Program-made: the position numbers and the translations under genes
Part shown: in pieces, positions 23,748 through 35,855 of the stretch
How the letters are laid out: every line of letters begins with the position of its first letter
Position numbering within the stretch: the stretch's first letter is position 1
From: Hordeum vulgare subsp. vulgare
Lineage: Eukaryota; Streptophyta; Magnoliopsida; Poales; Poaceae
NCBI RefSeq assembly: GCF_904849725.1
Contig: NC_058522.1
Location: 337,037,029 to 337,101,028, forward strand
Length of the DNA: 64,000 bases
Reading direction: 5' to 3'
Notes under the pieces: generated by a model
Databases searched by the model: none
What the model was told of the DNA's origin: nothing
Seen by the model: the letters and a program-made list of their open reading frames with translations, nothing else

Positions 23748-25187
23748 ATGGTATCTAGTGAGGGAAATTATCACCGTAGAGGCCCATATTTTGATGGTAC
23801 AAACTTTTCTAGTTGGAAGTATAAGACGAAAATGCGTATTCTTGGTCATAACCCTGCAGTTTTGTTGTTGTTCATGTTAGCTTGCAAGGTGATTTTTCAA
23901 AGATGGAAAAGAATCGGATCATGTAGCAACCATGAAAGAATTTAAGATGTTGCAATAGAATGCTCAATCATAAGAAATATTATTCAAAAGTTTTTGTTTG
24001 GAGGAGTTCAACAAGATGAGTCACCTCGAAATGCCAAGAAAAATTCCATTACTTTTGTTGATATGCACGAAGGAACAGAGCCCGTCAAGGAATATAAGTT
24101 GGATGTGCTTTAGAGTTAACTTTACGAGTTCAAGCTAAAAGATGGTGGAGGAGTTGCACAAATGTAATCTAGGCTTTCTCTCATCACAAATGAGATGGCT
24201 CGCTAAGGAATTGAAGAGATGACTAAAAAATTTATCATCGAGAAAATCCTTTGAGAATTTGATGGAAAGTTCGATGCTATGTGCACATTGATCCAAATGA
24301 TGCCAAATTAGAAACTTCTTAAGCCCACGGAAATCATTGGAAGGATTGTTGCTCATGATATGTAACTCATGGACAAAGAGGAGCTCCATAACAAATCAAG
24401 CGGTGCTTACAAAGCCACAATCAATGATCCCACAATATCAACTGGCAAGCCAATATCCAATGAAGAGATGAGCCTCATGGTCAAGAAATTCAAAAAAATC
24501 TAAAAGAATAGAGGCAAAGAAATAAGCTCCAACTCAAGGTACAATGAGAACAATTCTTCTTGTCATGACTGGAATTGTTACAATTGTGGAAGACCTGAAC
24601 ATTTCTCCAATGAGTGTCCGACACCTCCCAAGAAGAGAGTGGAGTCACCAAGAAAGAGTGGAAGATATGAGTAACCTCGAAGAGAGAAGGAGTAGAGAAG
24701 ATCGATATGAATAGAGACCTTCCCGGATAAGCAATGATTCGGAGAGGAAAGACAAATACACAAAGATCTACCCAAGAAGAAGACCTCAAGCTCACATTGG
24801 TGAATAGGTATGTGCTCCAACTCCGACAACCAATCCGATAGAACATATCATTCTAACTCCGACTATAATCAAGATGAAGGTGTTTTCTGACTATCTGGCT
24901 CTCCTATCCTCCAAGTCCCATGATTTATTTGACTCACCAAATGAAGGAACTGGAACATGTTTCATGGCTAAATGCCCCAAGGTATCACACCCTGAATTCA
25001 TTGACTTTAATAGTGATGAGGACTACTAGTTAGGTGATTATGACTTGATCAATGATAAACTAGTGATGTTAGCTACAATGAATTTGCTAGTAATCATGAT
25101 AGCCAAGATGAACCTTTTGGCAATCCTATGAAGGAAATTGAGAGCTTAACTAAAGAACTAAACAATCTTAAGTTAGGCCATGAATCT
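23748..25187 (+). pseudogene. E2 copia gag, broken, cut by E3
   Basis: The start ATG at 23748 gives MVSSEGNYHRRGPYFDGTN and SSWKYK, the N-terminus of copia Gag of the UBN2/DUF4219 type. After about 45 codons the frame is lost. Later pieces in other frames include IEEMTKKFIIEKIL and an intact CX2CX4HX4C zinc knuckle (CYNCGRPEHFSNEC) near 24580. Stops and frameshifts are numerous. Gag would package the RNA in the particle. The coding region ends at the E3 insertion (25188); protease, integrase and RT would lie beyond the window. Confidence 0.75.
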
Positions 25188-25827
25188 TGTAACATCCCAA
25201 ATTTTTAGATTTGGAATGTTAATAGGATTATTCTTTTTGTTCATGATTTCAATGCATATTTGAATTTTCTAGGTATACAAAGTGTTTTCCAACTCAAGGA
25301 CAAATATTTAAAGTAGAGATAATATGACTTCTTCCCTGTTAATTATAGTTGGAATTACTAACAATGTTATCTAGAGTTCATAATATTTATTTTTAGATTT
25401 TACAAACTCATTCTTTTGGAGTTGGTTTTAGTGCTCTTTATTAACACCTAGTGCATAAAAAAGTTTTGGGTGTGATTTGTCGATACATTCAAATTATTGA
25501 TCCTTTGTGGCTGCAACATTTTATGTTGCAGAATTTTTATACGATGTGTTGGTGATGCGCATAGGGTTACGATGACTACACTCAGCTTTGCCAGCGGTGT
25601 TGTTGGGACTCCATAGTTATATTTTATCCTTTCCATTGTGTTTTATTTTGTGCTAGCCTTTGAGCTTAACAGTTTGTAATAAATTATTCTTTGGACATGC
25701 TATGTAATACTTATGACATGTAGATTATTCTTGAATTTCATTTTGTACTATGTGTGCTAGCTATTGATCGAGGGACTAGCATAGTAAGCACATAGACATC
25801 GAATCTTATCAGGTTTGGGTGTCTACA
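25188..25827 (+). repeat. E3 5' LTR
   Basis: The LTR begins TGTAACATCCCAAATTTTTAG and ends GGTGTCTACA. Its first 220 bp are repeated at 37809-38031 with scattered differences. The primer-binding site follows two bases later. Confidence 0.85.
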
Positions 25828-25829
25828 GA

Positions 25830-25844
25830 TGGTATTATAGCCCA
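25830..25844 (+). other. E3 primer-binding site
   Basis: TGGTATTATAGCCC is a good match to the initiator-Met tRNA complement TGGTATCAGAGCCC and starts two bases after the LTR. Confidence 0.75.
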
Positions 25845-26229
25845 TGTTCACTGTAGGTCATGACCCTAGAAAATGGACTTGTAAAAGCCATAGGAGTGAG
25901 AACTTATTTTGCAACCTTACTCTACTTGTTAGTTTTTACTGTCATACTTATACCTTCTCTTTTCAAGTGTAGATGATCTGTGTAGTTACACTAGTATCTT
26001 CTGACGAGTTTTAGTTAGCAGAACACCACTACTATGTTGAATTTTATAAACATTTCATGTGTAGTATGATGAGATCATATCTCTTGTAGATTTGACCTTA
26101 CCTATAGGTTTTGCTTGTTTGGTGTGACTTGTTTGATTTTTTTGATTTGGAGTTTGTTCCTAGCATATGGGTAGACTTTTCCACTTAGGCCTAATTCTGT
26201 CTATATCTCATCTATGCTTACCCACGAGA

Positions 26230-27063
26230 TGTCGTTGAGATGTAATACTAGAGTCAGTGGTTCAGGATACAAAAAAAAACAATGATGTGACACCATACAT
26301 GCAACAATTTCTTCAAGGACAAGCCAAGTTGATCGAGCTGCTCACTCAGAACATAGTGAACAACAACAACAATCCACCTCCACCACCACAAGTGGATGCA
26401 CTTACTTGATTCTTGAGGTTGAATCCTCAAAGGTTTTCTAGCACCCGTGAACCTATTATGGCTGATGATTGGCTTCGCTCAGTTAATAGGAACTTTGAGA
26501 CTGTTGGATGCACTCATGCAGAGACTGTGAGGTTTGCCTCACATTTATTGGAGGGTCCTGCCGTAGCTTGGTGGGACAACTACTTGTCCACATACACTAT
26601 CACTACTCTCACTTGGGCGCATTTTCAAGTAGGTTTTCGTGCTTCCCATGTGTGTGGTGGTGTCATGAGTCTGACAAAGAAGGAGTTTGGCAATTTGAAT
26701 CAGGGTGGTCGCACCGTGAATGAATATGTGGCGGAATATAATAAGCTTGCAGGTTATACTCCTAATGATGTTAACACTAATGCAGCTAGATAGGAGAAAT
26801 TCTTAGAGGGCCTAAATGATGAGTTGGGTATTCACTTGACAATGGCCACCTTTAATAACCGACAGGAACTTATTGCTAGAGAAATTGTGCTTGAAGGAGA
26901 GAATCAAGAGGTGAAGAACATTAATAGGAAGCACAATGGTGGTTACAATTCAGGAGCTCACCAAAAGCCTCGTAGTTCATCAACATATGGGTACTATAAT
27001 TCTACAGTGGACATTCATAATGGTCACAATCACTACTACAGGATGGTCCAAAGACAACACATG
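26230..27063 (+). pseudogene. E3 gag, N-terminal and central part
   Basis: The probable start is ATG at 26230 (MSLRCNTRVSGSG). An A9 run near 26271 is followed by a stop and a frame change. The Retrotrans_gag core is readable at 26413-26793 (MADDWLRSVNRNFETVGC, LEGPAVAWWDNYL, GGRTVNEYVAEYNKLAGY). A TAG then interrupts before FLEGLNDELGI at 26800. A His/Asn-rich linker follows and is cut at 27063. The motif order is that of chromovirus-type gypsy Gag, which forms the particle shell. Confidence 0.8.
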
Positions 27064-30000
27064 TATCAGAGACCCTTCGACGAAACTATTTGTGATGTAC
27101 ATCATAGCTTGTGCGATGTAACATCACAAAAAAGTGTGTATGATGTCGTAACATCACACACATTTTGAAAAGTAATTGTGTGTGATGTCGTGCAATTTAT
27201 TTTGCAAAAATTGTATGTGCCATGTTTCCTATTGTTGCAAACAGTTTGAAAAAATGAAAACATGTGTGATGCTTTTCACACGGTTTTCATAAATGATGTG
27301 CATGTGATGTACTCTATCATTGCACAGAGTTATTATAATGCAACCGTGTGTGATGCCATGCACACAGTTTTTGGAAAAGGTGTGTGTGTGATGTAGCATA
27401 TCATTGCACATGATGTTAAACACGCCAACGTGTATAATGCCCTGCACACATTTTTTGCATATATTGTGTATGCGATATAGTCTGTAATCGCACACACTTT
27501 CACAAATGGAACTGTGTGTGATCTCTGCAATTATTATTTTTTGAAAGAATACTCGTTTTCGCGATATATTTGAAGGTGAACTGACATTTTCCTTCGTTGT
27601 TTGACTTGGATTTTTTCCCTACACTTAACATGCACCATAGACTCCTCTGTGTTAAAATTTGGCACTTTCCAAAGCTCATTTGTTGTATTTGAGTCATTAA
27701 CTACATTTCCAGTATTTTAATGGATATAATTCAAATTTGAACTATGAATGCTTAAAACAGTACGCAAAAATGATTTGAAAATCCATATTTAGAGTATTGA
27801 ATATATTTGTATGCCTCATAAAAGAAATGAATATAAATTTATTAGACATATGTGGCAAGAATCAACCGCGAACATGGAGTTTATTTGTATTGAAATTATA
27901 TACATTGTATATGAAGTCTAACAAATATGAAACTTGGCATAGTGTCATGATATGACCTCACTATGGTGTCGTAAAAATTTGAGAAGGTTTCACATTATTT
28001 TTAGATGTACATCCTTTAGAAATCTGATAACCTCCAAGGAACAATCATGGTTTCGAGACTGAATGTACTAAAGTGGTGGTGAACTTATGTTTTCCAATAT
28101 CATTTGACCTTGAATTATTTTTCTGTAGTTAAGATACCCCATAGAATCCTCGACATTAATTTTTTTCAATTTTCGGAGCTCATTTGCTATATTCGAGTTA
28201 TTAACTACATTACTAATCATTTAACGGATACATTCAAATTTGAACTATGAGTAAAGAAAACGTATACAAAAATAATTTTAAAATCATATTTAGGGAAGTG
28301 AGTATATGTGTATGCCTCATACAAGAAATAGATGTACAATTCAAATATCTATGTGGCAAGAATCAACCAAGAACAAGAAGTTTATTGGTATTTTAACTCT
28401 AGAAAATGTAAATAATGTCTAATAAATACGAAACTTGGCATGATTTAAATATAAGACCTTGGTATACTGTAGTAAAAACTTGAGAAGGATTCACAATTAT
28501 TTTGATGGTGTAAGGGCAAAAATCAAATGAAAATAAAGAACAAATATGTGTACTGAATTCTTATTGGTCAATAGATTGAAGCCTTGGATCGATAAAATGG
28601 CATGAATCCATCCATCCACACTTCACGGCCAGGAAAAATATCTAGGCTTATCTATTCACCAAAGACTCTACCACATCCACACATATATCTAACTAGCATA
28701 AATCCAACCACCAATAGAACCACGAACATAACACACACTTCTTCCATGCTATGGTCGGGAGGCAGATGACGTGTGCTCCAAGCTCCGACTAGGAGCACGA
28801 CACGGCGGCGCCGCTGGGCGGGGGGCAGCTGGGCCTGAAGCGGGTGCCATGGACTCAATGATGCTCGTTGTTAGCTGTAGTACCGAGCACGAGCACGAAG
28901 CAGTTGTACAGCTCCGGGATCTGTATCCGATGAGACAAATACTTTAGCAAGTTCTTCTTCCCTAGAGGCAGCATCATGGAGGTGCAGTTTGTGGGCATGT
29001 AAGCTAGATTCACGTGTATCTCTTTCCAAGAATCCATCCACGAGGATCGCTCGTAGCTATCTTGCCGGATAGTACTAATCTAATCTTTTTTTGTATGTCT
29101 AAGTATGATGTCTCTAGCCATCTAATAAATTCTTTATTATTCTAATCCATCAAGATTCCCCTAGACATCAAACTAATAACAAAATCTCTCTTGTGAAGTC
29201 GTGAACTTTCTCTTGCAATACTTTTTGATAAAAATATTATGCATAACTAGTGTAAGTTCAAGTAGGATGCTTGAGTATGTAATGTAAAAATATCATTAAA
29301 AATAGAAATAAAATTAAAAAAATACAAATGTTTTTAATGGTAGAAAATTTAGTGTGTGAGGTACGCTGCAAATTTGAGCTCATTTGGACATTTGAGTCGC
29401 TGTGAGCGAAAATAACAAATTGGGCGAGAACAATACATGAACAATAAACTTTTTTATAGACACCTTTTTTCCGAGGGACACTCAGTTGTGCAAATGATTT
29501 GAAATTTGGAGCAAACTTCACGTGCCAAATTCTATAACATGCAATAAAACATTGGAATGTTTTGATTTTTTCTAGTGTGTTTTTGATTTGTTTATGATCG
29601 AAGGTGCAGAAGAGCCAGTGCATTGAATCGTTGTTCTGTGTAAGGACTTAATTTTTTTACCTTGTCACCCTTTTCTCTTGGTTTTTCAAGATGATATACA
29701 ATAAGGAACCTATGAAGGCTTGGGAGTTGATGTCGTTGATGGACAAGAGAGTGATGAAGGTTTACGACGTGATTAGATGTGATTGGCAGTTCTATGCATT
29801 GCATGTCATGTGATGTGATATAGTACATTTGTACTTTTGTATGTTATATGAAAAAGCTTGAAATTAAGTCATATAGTGGATTTTGAATGTGCATTTTTTC
29901 CTTATGTTTGATTGTCAAAAGATGATCATAGTAAATTGATTACATCTAACTGATTTTCGAACTAATTAACACATCGTTAAGATCACACATTTCACACAGC

Positions 30001-30265
30001 TTTTTCGATCCAATTGTGTGTGATGGCATTTACATCACACATAGTTTTTTATTTTCAATCAGGTGCAATGAATCACAAATTACATACGATTTTTTTGAAA
30101 TAACCTTGTGTGATGCTAATCTAAGTTGCAAACAGTTTTTGTGTTGAACTTTGTGGCATGTATAGCGTGTGTGATGGACCCCTCGCCTATCGCCCACACT
30201 AGCAAGGTGACAATTTTAAATTGCGTGAACGAAAGGGGTTAAAACCGTTTGCATAGCACGTTGCC
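27064..30265. mobile_element. 3.2-kb insertion with palindromic subterminal repeats (probably class II, superfamily not assigned)
   Basis: The insertion splits E3 gag. ACATG occurs on both sides (27059-27063 and 30266-30270), and removing the insert rejoins the His/Asn-rich gag linker. Both ends are crowded with TGTGTGATG and CATCACACA motifs, often as facing pairs (27085-27530 on the left, 29985-30185 on the right). Such subterminal motif clusters are typical of CACTA- or Mutator-like DNA transposons. I could not find matching terminal inverted repeats. The interior has a 500-bp direct duplication and no recognisable transposase. A non-autonomous DNA transposon is my best guess. Confidence 0.5.
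27550..28520. repeat. Tandem direct repeat, two copies, period about 500 bp
   Basis: The phrase ATTCAAATTTGAACTATGA occurs at 27729 and 28232. The following text (TATGCCTCATA, TGTGGCAAGAATCAACC, GAAACTTGGCAT, ACTTGAGAAGG) repeats in the same order. The copies have diverged strongly by substitutions and small indels. No coding frame is conserved between them. Neighbouring 28520-29980 holds only short unsupported ORFs. Confidence 0.7.
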
Positions 30266-30351
30266 ACATGGTGAATAATCATAGTGGCAATGGGCATAGC
30301 CATAGTGGTCCTAATCATGGCAACAACAATGGAGGGAATGCTCATGCTCGC

Positions 30352-31192
30352 TGATGCGTTGGTTTCCCTCCAAGCTCAAAGGGTGATGTAGCACGCAACG
30401 ACAATTATTTTCCTTAGTTAAGAAACCAAAGTATCAATCCAGTAGGAAGATCCACAAGACTATGTAAGCAACACCTCCACACAAATAGAAAATCCTCGCA
30501 ACCCAACGCGTGGAGGGGTTGTCAATCCCTCGTGGGTAAAATAAGGATAGACTGATAGACCCAAATAAGAGTAATAGCAAATAGAACACAACAATGTATT
30601 TTTTGTTTTTTTAATAATATATATCTGAAAACAAAAAATCAAATAAAATATAAACGCAAATAGCAAAGTAGAGATTGCAAATAGATGATGTGAAGTAGAC
30701 CCGGGGGGCGTAGGTTTCACTAGTGGCTTCTCTCAAGAAATGGCAAACGACGGGTAGACAAATTACTGTTGGGCAATTGATAGAAGAGCAAATAATTATG
30801 ATGGTATTCAAGACAATGACCATGTATATAGGCATCACGTCCAACACAAGTAGACCAACTTCTACCTGCATCTACTTCTATTACTCCACACGTCGACCGC
30901 CTCTGAGCTGTCTAGTGCCCCCTGGCCTCGTGTGCTGCTCATTCTTGGTTCCCAAGTTTCCTTCTGGTCCAAAAAAATCTCCGTAAAGTTTCGTGGCAAT
31001 TGGACCTCATCTAATATGGATATTTTGCAAAGGAAAAAAACAACAAAAAATAGCAACTTTCACTAGGCACTATGTTAATAGGTTAGTCCCAAAAAGATAT
31101 AAAGTTGCTATAAAATGATCATAATACATCGAAGAATGAGAATATAACAACATGGAACAATAAAAAAATTTAGATATGTTGGAGACGTATCA
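30352..31192 (-). repeat. E7 3' LTR, internally deleted
   Basis: This 841-bp copy aligns with the right LTR at both ends but lacks about 690 bp present there. The break is near 30902, where CACACGTCGACCGCC joins directly to CTGTCTAGTG. Confidence 0.8.
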
Positions 31193-33687
31193 GCATCCCT
31201 AAGCTTAACTCCTGCTCGTCCTCAAATAGGTAAATGATAAAGACATAATTTTTGATGTGGAATGCTGCCTCACATGTTCATCATATTCTTGTTCTTTCAG
31301 CATGGACATATGCACTTATAGATGATGCAAAGCAATAGTCTATAATTTTACATGAAAATTTCAATACCCAAGCATATCAAACTGCAACCAAGTCTTTAAA
31401 AATATCAACGCTAAAGAATGTTGTCCCTAGCCCATCATGCTCTATCATTGATCCAATGCTCAACTATAATAATGGTGTTACTTAGTTGATGCTTATAAGA
31501 GAAGATGGAGACTCAAATTCAAAATAAAAATTGCACAAAGTAAGTAGATAGGCCCTTCGCAGAGGGAAGCAGGGATTTGTACAGGTGCCGGAGCTCAAAG
31601 CGAAAAACTTAGAGATAATTTTTTTAGGGTAGCATGCTTTTCGTGTCAACGAGAATGCCTAAGAGTTTCCAGTATCCTCCATGCTAAACAAATTATAGGC
31701 GGTTCCCAAACTGAAAATAAAGTTTATTCCTTTTACACTATTCTTTCGCATTCCGCGGCTAGTCGTATCTACGGGTACCGTCCATACCAACACTTCCCAA
31801 AGAATTTATTATTTGACAACATAAAATAATGTTTTTTTCTTTTTGGGACTGGGCATTCCTATTACCACCATACTCTCATGCAATGCCAAGTGAATAAACA
31901 CTCATCTTGAGAATAACCTATTTAACATGGAATATTCCGACCACCCCTCGCCGCTTCATGAGCGGTACGGGCACACAAAACAGAATTTTATTTTGAATAT
32001 TAGAGTTGGCACCTGGAAATTTACTTGGAACGGCGTTGAAATACCGCATATGTGTAGGTATGGTGGACTCATTTGGCACAACTTCGGATTTAGGATTTGG
32101 ATGCACGAGCAATATTCCTGGTTAGTACAAGTGAAGGCTAGCAAATAGATTGAGAAGCGCCCAACCAAGGAACAAAATCATCATAAGTGAACATTAAACA
32201 TAACTAACACCGAAAAATACAACACAAGTAGGATGTAATTTCATAGCATAATTATAGACTTCATGTGCATGCATAGGGAATCACAAACCTTGACACTAAT
32301 ATTCTTACTAGAGCATAATTACTCATCAACAAAACTCAGATATTACTATCTTCATCTTGCAAAACTATGGAAAAGAATCAAGCTTAATATCCAATGATCT
32401 TCATGAGTTTTTTTATTGTGTTATTCCTGGACATTCATCACTTTTTGAACTAATATTCATTTAAAGCAATTTTCCATTGCAAATAACAAGCTCTTAAACA
32501 AATATATGTGAAGAATGAGACCACAAGTTTCTTTAAAATTTTCAACTCTCGAAATTATATAAGTGAAGCAAGAGAGGATTTCTTCAAAATTTCAGCAACT
32601 CTCAAAATAATCTAAGTGAATCATAAGAGAAAATTTCTTCAAAATAACAGCACAACCGTGATCAAAAGGGTATACTTGAAGCACTTGAGCAATTCCATGG
32701 CTTAAAATATTTAAGTGAAGCATATATAGCGATTCTAACAAATTATAGCATAATTTATCTTTCTCAAATCGGTGTGTCCAGCAAGCTTTATTATGACAAA
32801 CTAACCATAAAATAAATCAAAGACACAAATGATACAAGACGCTCCAACCAAAACTCATGATATGTGACGAATAAAAATATAGCTCCAAGTAAAATTACCA
32901 ATGGTTTTTGAAAGAAAGATGGGATACCTTCCGGGGCATCCCCAAGCTTAGCTCCTTGGTACTCCTTAGATATTGCCTTGGGGTGCCATGGGCATCCCCA
33001 AGCTTAGGCTTTTATCACTGCTTATTCCTTCAACCATCGCGATCTCACTCAAAATTTGAAAACTTCAATCACACAAAACTCAACAGATTTTTCGTGAGAT
33101 CCGTTAGTATAAGAAAACCAAACTTTACTATTGGTACTATTCAAAACCTATTCCAATTATGTTTTTTGCATTACACCTACTGTATTCTAAATTTACCATG
33201 GCTTATGCCCCCCGATATAAACCATAGAATCATTAAACTAAGCACATAATGCAAAGAAAACTGAATCTGTTAAAAACAGAATGGACTGTAAAGATTCAAA
33301 ATTTACTTTTAATTATATAATTAGGAAAACTTAGGTAATTTGTATATTAATCTTGTGTAAAACATTCAGACACTTTTGACGTTTCTCTGATTTTTAAGAG
33401 TTTTTCTACTGGACACAAAAGTTTTTGTTTTACAACAGGATTAAAGCAACTAACACCCCACATGATCCCAAAGGCTTTACTCTGCACAAACACTAAATAA
33501 AATACAAAAAACTCAATTATAACATTAGCAAAAAATTTCAAACACTCAAGAACAGAAAGCAAAAGTGAAAATAAATTTTATTCATTGGGTTGCCTCCCAA
33601 CAAGCGTTATCGTTTTATGCCCCTAGCTAGGGATATAACATAGATTTTAAGTGACATCATCCTTAGCAATTGATCCATAGGTTGCCC
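31193..33687 (-). other. E7 non-coding 3' internal region
   Basis: About 2.5 kb with no supported coding frame. It contains CTTCGCAGAGGGAAGCAG near 31555, shared with the 3' internal region of E1, and repeated CATCCCCAAGCTTAG phrases near 32940 and 32995. This is where pol would lie in an autonomous relative, but no RT or integrase motif is present on either strand. Confidence 0.65.
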
Positions 33688-34257
33688 TCATGATTCATTC
33701 ATATGGTAATTTAATTTTAGTTCTAGGTAAGTTTTCCATGACTTTTTTAGTGGAAACTGAAATTTAATATTCCCTTCCTTCATATCAATTACGGCCCCTA
33801 TAGTACACCCGAACGGTCTTCCAAGAATTATTGGATAAGATGGATTGCAGTCAGTATCAAGAACTATAAAATCTATGGGCAAATAATTCATATTTGCAAG
33901 AATAAGAGCATCATTAATACTTCCCATAGGCTTTTTAATAGTAGAGTCCACCATGTGCAAATTGAGAGAACATTCTGCCATATTGGTGAGACCAAGCATA
34001 TCACAAGGAGATTTCAGAATTGCGGAAACACTAGCAACCAAATCACATAAAGCATGGAACTCTAAATTCTTGATTTTGATCTTAATGGTGGGTTCCCATT
34101 CATCATGTGGTTTTCCTGGAATCGAAATCTCTAGCTCTAGCTTTTCTTCCAAAGCTTTTATCACCGCATCCAAAATATATTTAGTAAAAGCTTTGTTTTG
34201 TTCATAGGAATTGGGTGAATTTATCATAGATTGCAACATAGAAATACACTCAATCAA
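33688..34257 (-). pseudogene. E7 aspartic protease domain with altered active site
   Basis: An intact 189-codon frame on the minus strand contains the linker KAFTKYILDAVIKALEEKLE, the active-site region FHALCDLVASVSAI, and the downstream PSYPIILGRPFGCTIGAVID typical of Athila-like proteases. Athila-like relatives read D-L-G-A-S at the active site; here Gly is Val, which should abolish activity. The frame is open but separated from gag by stops. The family function is polyprotein processing. Confidence 0.8.
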
Positions 34258-34313
34258 AGAGCACCTATCAAAATTAAAAAAATTGCAATCCAGAAAAGTG
34301 GGTGCACCACTAG

Positions 34314-35632
34314 CTAAAGTTTTGACCTCTTTAATCTCACTTTAATCAAATTTTCATGAAGTTTTTCACCCTCCAAACCATTGGAACACCCTCTAGCTAA
34401 AGTTAACACTTCTTGAGTTACCTCATCATTATTTTTAACAATACTGAACAGGGAAACAATAGAAGAAACACCAATCTTTTTAATCTCTTCATAATTTTTA
34501 TGGAAGCAATCGGGAAACACTATTTCTCGAAATTCTCTTTTAGATCTAAGCATAGAGGTTAGTTTTTTTACTTTCATCTATGGAAACATATAAAGATTTA
34601 ATTGATTCATTAATGTCTACCTTAGGAAAAAAATTATTCTTGGGATTTTCTACATCATACAAAATTCTATCAATGCATCTAAACAGATCATCAATCTTAT
34701 TCAACTTTTCTTCTATCGTAGTATTGAAAGACTTTTGCGAATTGATAAATTCTTTAATATTACTCTCAAGGTCAGAAGGTATCCTAGCATTAATATTATG
34801 AGAATTACCATAGGAATTTCCATAATTATTTGAAGAACTTCCTGGTACGAGCTAGAAATGAAATTGTTCCTAAGTTGTTTCACGAGACAAAATTCACATC
34901 TACGACATCATTATTTTGCTCAATCAAGGTAGACAAAGGCACATCATGGGGATCAATAGGAGGATCCTTACTAGCAAAGAAATTCATAAGAGCATCAACT
35001 TTATCACTCAAAGCATCACCGAAAGTAATTTCCATAAAAGTACCACCCGCGACGGAATTTAAAAGATTTCTAGAAAAAAAATTCCGTCTTGCATAAAAGT
35101 GGGTATGATCATCCACAAATTCAAACCATGAGTTGGGCAATTTCTTATCATCAATTTCATCCTTTCCCAAGATTGGGAAACATGTCATGCTCAAGTTGTT
35201 TAAAATTCATAATCTGATTCCTAAGAGAAATAATTTTTGTGGGAGGAAAATACTTCGTGATAAAAGCATCTTTGCACTTGTTCCAAGAATCGACACTATT
35301 TTGTGGCAAATATGAAAACCAAATTTTAGCACGATCACGCAAAGTGGACGGAAACAATTTTAGCTTAACAATATCATTGTCCACATCTTTCTTCGTTTGC
35401 ATATCACATAAGTCTATAAAGTGTTTAGATGGGATGCAACATCCTCATTAGGAGTACTAGAAAATTTGTCTTTCATAACAAGATTCAACAAAGCAGCATT
35501 AATATCATAAGACTCAGCACTAGTGGCGGGAGGAGAAATAGAAAATTAGATTCAACAAAGCAGCACTAATAAAATCATTGTTGTTGGTATAGGAAAAATG
35601 ACACAACATAGTGTTTTCTTCAGTCATCATGA
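34314..35632 (-). pseudogene. E7 gag, fragmented
   Basis: The N-terminus is near 35632 (ATGATGACTGAAGAA on the minus strand). The Retrotrans_gag core is at 35157-35402 with LKLFPSTLRDRAKIWFSYLP, DAFITKYFPP and LRNQIMNF. Further pieces at 34880-35194 and 34314-34577 follow in shifted frames. A short duplicated block near 35480-35560 (GATTCAACAAAGCAGCA twice) disturbs the N-terminal part. Several frame breaks make it non-functional. Confidence 0.75.
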
Positions 35633-35814
35633 CTACGCAAGCAAGAACACAAGCAAAAAATGACATCCGGTAAGTGAATGGAAAACGGAAGGAAGGCAAA
35701 TAAAAAGGCAAAGTTTTGTGAAGTAGGGGAAAGCAAAACGAGAGGTAAATGGAAAATAATGTAATTGCAAGGAGATGAGATTTGTGTGTTAGAACCTGAT
35801 AGATCTTGACTTGA

Positions 35815-35834
35815 TCCTCCCCGACAACAGCGCT
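35815..35834 (-). other. E7 primer-binding site
   Basis: The plus strand reads TCCTCCCCGACAACAGCGCT, close to the complement of the cereal Athila-type primer site. It lies 21 bp inside the right LTR. Confidence 0.75.
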
Positions 35835-35855
35835 AGAAATCTTGCTTACGATCAC

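Noticed and set aside
27229..27495. His/Cys-rich minus-strand ORFs as a zinc-binding protein
   Set aside because: The composition comes from translating the repeated TGTGTGATG and CATCACACA motifs, with no conserved spacing.
27085..27530. CRISPR-like repeats (TGTGTGATG recurring)
   Set aside because: Repeat units are short, irregularly spaced, diverged and palindromic, in a plant retroelement setting; they resemble transposon subterminal motifs.
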